From assembly GCA_937926195.1 (NCBI GenBank), contig CALEXZ010000047.1, forward strand, positions 1 to 27,015: a DNA stretch of 27,015 bases, given 5' to 3'. A model generated the notes under the pieces. It saw nothing but the letters and a program-made list of their open reading frames with translations. It was not told where the DNA came from and ran no database searches. Both the position numbers and the translations under genes were made by a program. The DNA is from an uncultured Actinomyces sp. (GTDB taxonomy: Bacteria; Actinomycetota; Actinomycetes; Actinomycetales; Actinomycetaceae). Positions 19,115-25,418 of the stretch are shown piece by piece; within the stretch, counting starts at the first letter, position 1; every line of letters begins with the position of its first letter.

Positions 19115-21160
19115 ATGAGCGGGCACGGCCAGCAGGAGGCGCTGCTCATCGCCCCCGCCCCCGCACAGCGCGAGATTCCCGGTGAGGGGGTCGACAATCC
19201 CGTCGCCCGGGTCCTGCTCGACTCCGGGGTACCCCACCTGGACCGTCCCTTCGACTACCTCGTGCCCGCCGAGCTCGACGTCGCCGCCGCCGAGGGCGTG
19301 CGCGTCGTCGTGCGCTTCGGCGGCCAGGAGGTCCACGGCTGGGTCTGGGAGCGCGCCTCGACCACCACCCACACCGGGCGCCTGGCGCCGCTGCGGCGCG
19401 TCGTCTCCGACCTGCCGGTCGTGCCCGAGGGCACCCGGCGCCTCGTGGACGCCGTCGCCGTCCGCACGGCGGGCACCCGCTCGGACGTGCTGAGGCTGGC
19501 CGTTCCGTCCCGGCACGCGAGCACCGAGCGCTCCGAGCGGGAGCGGAGCCCCCGTCGGCCGCTGCCCGTCCACGAGCGTCCCCGCGCGCGGCCCACCGGC
19601 TGGGGCGCCTACGACGGCGGCGCCGAGTTCCTGGAGGCGGTCGCCGACGCAGGCTCCCCCCGGGCGGTGCTCACCGCCCTGCCCGAGCGCGCGGGGGCCG
19701 TCGAGTCCTGGCAGAGCCTGCTCGCCCAGGCCGTGCGGGCCGCCCTCAGCGCCGGGCGCGGCGCCCTCGTCACCGTCGCCACCACCGCCCAGGCCGAGGC
19801 CCTCGCCGAGTCCCTGGGCGCAGGCCTCGACGGGGAGGAGGTGCTGGTCCTCAGCGCCGAGCACGGTCCTGCCCGCCGCTACCGGGTCTTCACCCGGCTC
19901 CTGCTGGGGCACGCGCGGGTCGTCGTGGGCACCCGGGCCGCCGTCTTCGCCCCGGTGCGGGACCTCGGGCTCGCTGTCATCTGGGACGACGGCGACGACC
20001 GCCTCGACGAGCCCCGCGCCCCCTACGTCCACGCCCGCACCGTCCTGGCCCTGCGCAGCGGCCTGGAGCACTGCGCCCTGCTCATCGCCTCGCGCTCACG
20101 CAGCGTCGAGGCACAGTCCTACGTCCAGCAGGGGTGGGCCCGCGACCTCCCGGCCCCGCGAGCGCTCATCCGCGCCGCCGTGCCGCGCATCCAGGTGCCC
20201 GGGGACAGCGACCTGGCGCGCGAGGGCGCCAGCGGGCACGCCCGCATCCCCTCCCTGGCGCACCGGGTGCTGCGCCGCGGCCTGGAGGACGGCCCCGTCC
20301 TCGTGCAGGTCGCGCGCTCGGGCTACGCCCCCGTGCTCGTGTGCGCCACCTGCCGTCTCAGCGCCCGCTGCCACGCCTGCTCGGGGCCGCTGACGATGGG
20401 ACGGCGCGGTGAGACCTCCTGCCGCTGGTGCGCGCGCCCCGGGATCGGCTGGGCCTGCCCGGGCTGCGGCGGCACCCGGCTGCGCATGGCCGGCTCGGGG
20501 TCGGTGCGCACCGGCGACGAGCTCGGACGCGCCTTCCCGGGCGTTCCGGTCGTGGTCTCCGGCGCCCGGGCCGAGCACGGCGTCGTCACAGAGGTCTCCC
20601 GCGCCCCCCGGATCGTCGTCGCCACCCCCGGCGCGGAGCCCGTCGCCGAGGGCGGCTACGCGGCCGTCCTGCTGCTCGACGGCGCCGTGCTGTCCTCGCG
20701 GCCCGAGCTCGGCGCCTCCAGCGAGGCCCTGCGCCGGTGGGCCAACGCCGTCGTCCTGGCCCGCCACGACGCGCCGGTCATCCTCCTGGGCTCGCCGGAC
20801 CTCAGGGTCTCCCAGGCGCTGCTGCGCTGGAACCACGCCGGCTTCGCCGCCGAGGAGCTGCGTGAGCGCCACGAGCTGGCGCTGCCGCCCGCGGTGCGCT
20901 GCGCCCGGCTCGACGGCGCGCCCCAGGCCGTGGAGGCCTACGTCGAGGCCGCCCGCGCACGGGGCTGGGACGTCCTGGGGCCCGTCCACGTGCCCGGGCC
21001 TGCCGAGGCGGACACGGCCGCGCAGGTGCGCGCCCTCATCAGGGTGCCGCTGGCCGAGGGGCGTGAGCTCGCCCAGGCGCTGCGCCTGCAGGCGCGTGAG
21101 CGCTCCGTGCGCCGTGAGGAGCCGGTGCGCATCGAGCTCGACCCCACGGTGCTGTGGTGA
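19115..21160 (+). CDS. priA: Primosomal protein N' (PriA), helicase-inactive actinobacterial form
   Basis: Acts in reassembly of stalled replication forks. It has 681 residues, shorter than E. coli PriA (about 730). The N-terminal 3'-DNA-binding domain spans about 25-130 (FDYLVPAEL). The ATPase core is degenerate. No GxGKT Walker A loop is found where expected (about 200-215), and the DEEH Walker B position reads WDDGDD (about 290-295). Eight cysteines (410, 413, 419, 422, 436, 439, 448, 451) form the two zinc sites. Loss of the ATPase motifs is known for actinobacterial PriA, so this is not a broken gene. The ATG has a strong AAGGAGG at 19103-19109. A longer upstream in-frame extension into metK is ignored for that reason. 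Confidence 0.92.
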   Translation: MSGHGQQEALLIAPAPAQREIPGEGVDNPVARVLLDSGVPHLDRPFDYLVPAELDVAAAEGVRVVVRFGGQEVHGWVWERASTTTHTGRLAPLRRVVSDLPVVPEGTRRLVDAVAVRTAGTRSDVLRLAVPSRHASTERSERERSPRRPLPVHERPRARPTGWGAYDGGAEFLEAVADAGSPRAVLTALPERAGAVESWQSLLAQAVRAALSAGRGALVTVATTAQAEALAESLGAGLDGEEVLVLSAEHGPARRYRVFTRLLLGHARVVVGTRAAVFAPVRDLGLAVIWDDGDDRLDEPRAPYVHARTVLALRSGLEHCALLIASRSRSVEAQSYVQQGWARDLPAPRALIRAAVPRIQVPGDSDLAREGASGHARIPSLAHRVLRRGLEDGPVLVQVARSGYAPVLVCATCRLSARCHACSGPLTMGRRGETSCRWCARPGIGWACPGCGGTRLRMAGSGSVRTGDELGRAFPGVPVVVSGARAEHGVVTEVSRAPRIVVATPGAEPVAEGGYAAVLLLDGAVLSSRPELGASSEALRRWANAVVLARHDAPVILLGSPDLRVSQALLRWNHAGFAAEELRERHELALPPAVRCARLDGAPQAVEAYVEAARARGWDVLGPVHVPGPAEADTAAQVRALIRVPLAEGRELAQALRLQARERSVRREEPVRIELDPTVLW

Positions 21161-21172
21161 GAGCGGGCGCAG

Positions 21173-21178
21173 TAGCGT
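21173..21178 (+). promoter_or_regulatory. Candidate -10 element for the HAD gene
   Basis: TAGCGT fits TAnnnT in the 61-base gap after priA. TAGCGTGG (21173-21180) recurs exactly at 25232-25239 before the biotin carboxylase gene. Five bases downstream an ATG (21183) opens a nine-residue frame, MRHPSRPRA, whose stop overlaps the GAGGAG site of the HAD gene. Confidence 0.4.
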
Positions 21179-21221
21179 GGGCATGAGACACCCGAGTCGG
21201 CCCCGAGCCTGAGGAGACACC

Positions 21222-21914
21222 GTGGAGCACAGCCACCTGCCCGCACCGGGGACCGGGAACGCACCCCGGCCCGGTGCCCGCGCCACCGGCGCCGTCGAGA
21301 CGGTCATCCTCGACTGGGGCAACGTCATGCACCGGTGGCAGGCCGACGGCGCCGTCGCCGGCCGGGTCGAGCCCGACCTGTGGGCCGAGCTCATGAGCAC
21401 CGGCGAGTTCGCCAGGTGGAACCAGATGTGGGACGCCGGCGCCACCCTCGAGGAGGTCCTGGACGCCGTCGCCGCCGAGCAGCCCGGCCGCAGCGACAAG
21501 GCCCGGGCCATGCGCACCTACTGGGAGCACTTCGAGCACAGCCTCACCGGCCCCGTCGAGGGCACCGCCGCCCTCGTGGACGCGCTGCTGGAGGCCGGCA
21601 CCCCCCTGTACTGCCTGACGAACTTCAACCACCTGCTGTGGCCGCACGGGCTCTCCCGCGTGCCCCAACTCGCCCGCTTCGAGGGCATCGTCGTCTCCGG
21701 CCAGGAGCGCCTGGCCAAGCCCGACCCCCGCATCTACCGTCTCCTGCTGGAGCGCTACGGCCTGGACGGTGCACGCACGCTCTTCGTCGACGACTCGGCC
21801 GCCAACATCGCCGGGGCCCAGGCCGTGGGCCTGGCGACCCACCACTTCACCACCGCCGTCGGCCTGCACGAGGACCTGGCGGCACGCGGCCTGCTGCCGG
21901 TAGCCCTAGACTGA
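21222..21914 (+). CDS. HAD-superfamily hydrolase (phosphatase type)
   Basis: A probable small-molecule phosphatase of unknown substrate, 230 residues. Motif I is LDWGNV (Asp31), the DxGN/G variant of HAD-IA proteins such as YihX, not DxDxT. Motif II is CLTNFN, motif III KPDPRIY, and motif IV LFVDDSAANIAGA. An alpha-helical cap lies between motifs I and II (about 40-115). The first 24 residues are Pro/Ala-rich and probably disordered. The GTG start follows GAGGAG at 21211-21216. It sits between priA and fmt, where it has no obvious pathway link. Its stop codon overlaps the fmt -10 element. Glucose-1-phosphate phosphatase or haloacid dehalogenase are possible alternatives. Confidence 0.85.
   Translation: MEHSHLPAPGTGNAPRPGARATGAVETVILDWGNVMHRWQADGAVAGRVEPDLWAELMSTGEFARWNQMWDAGATLEEVLDAVAAEQPGRSDKARAMRTYWEHFEHSLTGPVEGTAALVDALLEAGTPLYCLTNFNHLLWPHGLSRVPQLARFEGIVVSGQERLAKPDPRIYRLLLERYGLDGARTLFVDDSAANIAGAQAVGLATHHFTTAVGLHEDLAARGLLPVALD
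21907..21912 (+). promoter_or_regulatory. Candidate -10 element for leaderless fmt
   Basis: TAGACT lies within the last codons of the HAD gene; its final T is the first base of that gene's TGA. Seven bases separate it from the GTG at 21920, so the transcript would start at or one base before the start codon. The octamer CTAGACTG is identical to the one before rpoZ. Confidence 0.5.
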
Positions 21915-21919
21915 GCGGC

Positions 21920-22876
21920 GTGCGTGTTCTCTTCGCTGGGACCCCTGAGGTCGCCCTGCCCGTGCTGCGTGCGCTCATCGACCATGAGGACCATGAGGTC
22001 GTCGGCGTCCTGACCCGTGCCGACGCCCGCCGCGGCCGCGGCCGGACCCTGCACCCCTCCCCGGTGGCCGCCCTCGCCCGCGAGGCGGGCCTGGACGTGC
22101 GCACCCCCGCGACCCTCAAGGACGAGGACACCCAGCGCTGGGTCGAGGGCCTGGACGCCCAGGTGGCCGTCGTCGTCGCCTACGGCAGGATCGTCCCCCC
22201 AGCCCTGCTGGACGTGCCCGTGCACGGCTGGCTCAACCTCCACTTCTCCCTCCTGCCCGCCTGGCGCGGCGCCGCACCCGTCCAGCGGGCCATCATGGCG
22301 GGGGACCGGATGACCGGCGCCAGCGTCTTCCGTCTCGAGGCCGGGCTCGACACCGGCCCCGTCTACGCCACCCGCCCCGAGCCCGTGGGCCCGCGCGACA
22401 CCGCCGGCGACCTGCTCGCCCGTCTCGCCGAGGCCGGAGCCCCCCTCGTCCTCGACGTCCTCGCCCGCCTGGCGGAGGGCACCGCCGTCGCCACCGCCCA
22501 GGCGGAGCAGGGCGTCAGCCTCGCACCGACCCTCTCGCCCGCCGACGGCGAGGTCGACTGGACCCGTCCCGCCCATGACATCGACCGCCAGGTCCGGGGC
22601 GTCACCCCCGCCCCGGGCGCCCGCACGAGCTACCTGGGCGCCCCGATGCGCCTGGGTCCCGTGGAGCCGGTGGGCAACGGCGCACCACCCGTGGTCCTGG
22701 CACCGGGCGAGCTGCACGTGACCAAGCGCGAGGTCCTCGTGGGCACCGGAACCACGAGCCTGCGTCTGGGACGTGTCGCCCCCGCCGGCAAGGCCTGGAT
22801 GGACGCCGAGGCCTGGGCCCGCGGTGCCCGGCCCGCTGCCGGTGCACGCCTGGGTGACGACGGGCAGGCGCGCTGA
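21920..22876 (+). CDS. fmt: Methionyl-tRNA formyltransferase
   Basis: Formylates initiator Met-tRNA using 10-formyl-tetrahydrofolate. It has 318 residues, normal for the family. The N-terminus MRVLFAGTPEVALP is diagnostic and fixes the start at GTG 21920. The catalytic triad is Asn106, His108 (LNLHFSLLP) and Asp144 (LDTGP). The C-terminal OB-like tRNA-binding domain covers about 205-310. It starts only five bases after the HAD stop with no ribosome-binding site, consistent with leaderless expression or readthrough coupling. Its TGA overlaps the rsmB ATG by one base. No def gene is in the window. Confidence 0.96.
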   Translation: MRVLFAGTPEVALPVLRALIDHEDHEVVGVLTRADARRGRGRTLHPSPVAALAREAGLDVRTPATLKDEDTQRWVEGLDAQVAVVVAYGRIVPPALLDVPVHGWLNLHFSLLPAWRGAAPVQRAIMAGDRMTGASVFRLEAGLDTGPVYATRPEPVGPRDTAGDLLARLAEAGAPLVLDVLARLAEGTAVATAQAEQGVSLAPTLSPADGEVDWTRPAHDIDRQVRGVTPAPGARTSYLGAPMRLGPVEPVGNGAPPVVLAPGELHVTKREVLVGTGTTSLRLGRVAPAGKAWMDAEAWARGARPAAGARLGDDGQAR

Positions 22877-24363
22877 TGGGCGCCCAGCCGGGCCGTCGTG
22901 CGCAGCCGGGCCGTCGCCCCGGAGGACGCGCACAGGGACGACCCAGCGGGCGCACCGGCGCACCCGACCCGGCACGCCAGCTGAGCCTGGAGGTCCTCAC
23001 CAAGGTCCGCCGGGACGGCGCCTTCGCCAACCTCATCCTGCCGCCCATGCTGGACGCCGCCCGCCTGGGGCGGCGGGACGCGGGCTTCGCCACGGCCCTG
23101 ACCTACGGCACCCTGCGTCTGCAGGGCCGCTACGACGCGATCCTCGCCCGCTGCGTCGACCGGCCGCTGGACAGGCTCGACGGCGTCGTCCTCGACGTCC
23201 TGCGCCTGGGCGCCCACCAGCTGCTGGGGATGCGGGTGGCCACCCACGGGGCCGTCGACGCCTCCGTGAGCCTGGCCACCCGCGCCGCCGGACGCGGGGC
23301 AGCCGGCCTCGTCAACGCCGTGCTGCGGCGCGTGGCCGCCAAGGACCTGGACGCCTGGCTCCAGGAGGTCACCGCCGAGGCCCCGGACGCGCTCACCGCC
23401 CTGGCGCTCACCGAGTCCCACCCCCTGTGGATCGTCAAGGCCATGCGTCAGGCACTCATGGCCGCCTCACGTCCCCAGGAGGAGCTGACGGCGCTGCTGG
23501 CCGCGGACAACACCGATCCCGAGGTCGTCCTGTGCGCCCGGCCCGGCCTCATCGCGCCCGAGCAGCTCGCCCGGCAGGTCCGCCAGGCCGTCGAGGCCGA
23601 GCCCCGCCCGGGCGACCTCAGCCCCTACGCCCTGGTCCTGCCCGGATGCGACCCCGGTCGGCTTCCGGCCGTGCGCGACTCGCGCGCGGGCGTGGAGGAC
23701 GAGGGCTCCCAGCTCGCCGCCCTCGTGCTGGCCGACGCCCCCCTGGAGGGCCGCGACGAGCGGTGGCTCGACCTGTGCGCCGGACCCGGCGGCAAGGCCG
23801 CCCTGCTGGCGGCGCGCGCCGCCCAGCGCGGGGCCCGTCTGGTCGCCAACGAGGTCACGCCCCACCGCGCCGAGCTCGTGCGCTCGGCCGTGCGGGCCGT
23901 TGCCGACGGCGTCGTCGAGGTTCGCTGCGAGGACGGGCGCCTGTACGGTGAGGCCGAGCCGGGCCGCTACGACCGGGTCCTCGTGGACGCCCCCTGCTCG
24001 GGGCTGGGGTCGCTGCGGCGCCGGCCCGAGGCCCGTTGGCGCAGGCAGGCCTCGGAGGTCACCGAGCTCGCCGCGCTGCAACGCAGCCTGCTCACCAGCG
24101 CCCTGGGGACCGTGCGCGTGGGCGGGCTCGTCGCCTACGTCACCTGCTCACCGCACGTCATGGAGACCCGCCTCGTCGTCGAGGACGTCGTCAAGCGCCT
24201 GGCCCGCACGGGCCGGGAGATCGAGGTCCTGCACGCCGGTGACGTCGCCACCCGGATCGCTCCCGTCCCACCGGCGGGAGCCGACCAGCCGATGCTCCAG
24301 CTGTGGCCCCACCTGGACGCCTCGGACGCCATGTTCTGCGCCCTGCTGCGGCGCAGGTCCTGA
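22876..24363 (+). CDS. rsmB: 16S rRNA (cytosine-C5) methyltransferase RsmB/Fmu
   Basis: Methylates a cytosine in 16S rRNA (C967 in E. coli) using SAM. It has 495 residues, longer than E. coli (429) owing to a basic Gly/Pro/Arg-rich tail (1-30) and some insertions. The tail contains a six-residue duplication (AQPGRR twice), from a 14-base repeat at 22885-22898 and 22903-22916. The NusB-like domain (about 33-165) has YGTLRLQGRYD. SAM motif I is DLCAGPGGKAALLA (299-312). Catalytic cysteines are Cys374 in DAPCSGLGSLRRRPEARW and Cys424 in VTCSPH. It is coupled to fmt through a TGATG overlap, as in many bacteria. Confidence 0.94.
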   Translation: MGAQPGRRAQPGRRPGGRAQGRPSGRTGAPDPARQLSLEVLTKVRRDGAFANLILPPMLDAARLGRRDAGFATALTYGTLRLQGRYDAILARCVDRPLDRLDGVVLDVLRLGAHQLLGMRVATHGAVDASVSLATRAAGRGAAGLVNAVLRRVAAKDLDAWLQEVTAEAPDALTALALTESHPLWIVKAMRQALMAASRPQEELTALLAADNTDPEVVLCARPGLIAPEQLARQVRQAVEAEPRPGDLSPYALVLPGCDPGRLPAVRDSRAGVEDEGSQLAALVLADAPLEGRDERWLDLCAGPGGKAALLAARAAQRGARLVANEVTPHRAELVRSAVRAVADGVVEVRCEDGRLYGEAEPGRYDRVLVDAPCSGLGSLRRRPEARWRRQASEVTELAALQRSLLTSALGTVRVGGLVAYVTCSPHVMETRLVVEDVVKRLARTGREIEVLHAGDVATRIAPVPPAGADQPMLQLWPHLDASDAMFCALLRRRS

Positions 24364-24406
24364 CCGAGCCTCACGCCGTACCGACGCCGACCCCTAAGGA
24401 GCCCTG

Positions 24407-25075
24407 ATGACACCGCGCGCCGCCATCCACCCCTCGATCCTCAACGCCGACCAGGCGCACCTGGCTGACGAGCTCGCCCGTGTCGAGGGCGCCGACGGCC
24501 TGCACCTGGACATCATGGACAACCACTTCGTCCCCAACCACTTCGGTGGCCCCTCCTTCGCCCAGGCGGTGCTCGCCCACACGCGCCTGCCCGTGGACGT
24601 CCACCTCATGATCGACGACGCGGACCAGTGGGCCCCCCAGTACGCGGAGATGGGCTGCGCGATCGTCACCCCCCACATCGAGGCCACGAGGGCCCCCTTC
24701 GTCCTGGCCCGCGAGCTGCACCGCCTGGGTGCCGGCGTCGGCCTCGCCCTGAGGCCCACGACACCGTTGAGCGCCGTCGAGCAGGTCCTGCCCGAGATCG
24801 ACCTGCTGCTGCTCATGACCGTCGAGCCTGGCTTCGGGGGACAGGCCTTCATCGAGCCCATGCTCGGCAAGATCGCGGCGGCACGCCGTCTGCTGAGCGA
24901 GCACAACCTCGAGCTGCGCATCCAGATCGACGGCGGGGTCCAGCGCTCGACCATCGAGCGGGCCGCCGAGGCGGGGGCCTCGGTCTTCGTGGCCGGCTCG
25001 GCCGTCTACCGCGCTGACGACGCCCTGGCGGAGATCGAGCACCTGCGCGCGCTCGCCGCCCGACACCACCACTGA
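24407..25075 (+). CDS. rpe: Ribulose-phosphate 3-epimerase
   Basis: Interconverts ribulose 5-phosphate and xylulose 5-phosphate in the pentose phosphate pathway. It has 222 residues, the normal size for this TIM barrel. HPSILNAD opens the barrel, LDIMDNHFVPN holds a metal/catalytic Asp, DVHLMI follows, then MTVEPGFGGQ and IDGGV with the second catalytic Asp, and VAGSAVY is the phosphate-binding end. MDNHFVPN replaces the commoner MDGHFVPN. The ATG follows a strong TAAGGAG at 24395-24401. It lies 43 bases after rsmB and is probably the end of that transcription unit. Confidence 0.95.
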   Translation: MTPRAAIHPSILNADQAHLADELARVEGADGLHLDIMDNHFVPNHFGGPSFAQAVLAHTRLPVDVHLMIDDADQWAPQYAEMGCAIVTPHIEATRAPFVLARELHRLGAGVGLALRPTTPLSAVEQVLPEIDLLLLMTVEPGFGGQAFIEPMLGKIAAARRLLSEHNLELRIQIDGGVQRSTIERAAEAGASVFVAGSAVYRADDALAEIEHLRALAARHHH

Positions 25076-25099
25076 GAGCTTGTAGGAATCCTCTCAACC

Positions 25100-25138
25100 T
25101 CGGGGTGCATCTCCTGGCCCTCACCAGCACGGCCCCGA
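25100..25138 (+). terminator. Terminator candidate after rpe
   Basis: TCGGGG (25100-25105) pairs with CCCCGA (25133-25138). After a three-base bulge, TGC (25106-25108) pairs with GCA (25127-25129), and TGG/CCA can close the top. It begins 25 bases after the rpe stop. No T-run follows, so the call rests on structure and position. Confidence 0.35.
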
Positions 25139-25231
25139 CCGCCCATGATTTCGCGGCTCGGCGCCCGGTCCACAACAGGACAACGACGTTTTGTGTGATG
25201 CCCACAAGTGATTTTTGAGTGCTCGGCCCAT

Positions 25232-25237
25232 TAGCGT
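25232..25237 (+). promoter_or_regulatory. Candidate -10 element for the biotin carboxylase gene
   Basis: TAGCGT fits TAnnnT, just downstream of the AT-richest part of the gap. The wider TAGCGTGG matches the element before the HAD gene. Transcription from about 25244 would leave a leader of about 175 bases. The -35 is unclear (TGATTT at 25209-25214 has 17-base spacing but matches poorly). Confidence 0.4.
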
Positions 25238-25293
25238 GGAACCACAGTCGCACTCTCGCCCGACCCTTGTACGGAACAGAGTGAGGCAGGCCT

Positions 25294-25343
25294 GCCGGAC
25301 GAGCGGGGGCGTCGGCGTCACGACGTCGGCACCCACGTCCGGC
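25294..25343 (+). repeat. Inverted repeat in the presumed carboxylase leader
   Basis: GCCGGACG (25294-25301) and CGTCCGGC (25336-25343) are perfect 8-bp arms around a 34-base loop. The loop contains a further self-complementary CGTC-AC-GACG (25316-25325). If transcribed, this would fold about 75 bases before the GTG. It matches no riboswitch class I know. Confidence 0.4.
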
Positions 25344-25418
25344 CCGGGCGGTCCACCGGCACGGGACTTTGTGTCGGACCTCCATCGCCCGGGGAGATCC
25401 GAGACACAGAGGAGCACC

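Larger units (their letters stand above)
25076..25418. other. Structured non-coding gap upstream of the carboxylase gene
   Basis: This 343-base gap contains, in order, a terminator candidate (25100-25138), an AT-richer stretch with the small palindromes AACG-A-CGTT (25182-25190) and TTGTG/CACAA (25191-25195, 25203-25207), a TAGCGT -10 candidate (25232-25237), and an inverted repeat in the presumed leader (25294-25343). I see no credible gene in it. Confidence 0.6.

Noticed and set aside
22885..22916. Tandem 14-base repeat at 18-base spacing
   Set aside because: It lies within the disordered basic N-terminus of RsmB and encodes AQPGRR twice; two copies are ordinary low-complexity drift, not a mobile or CRISPR repeat.
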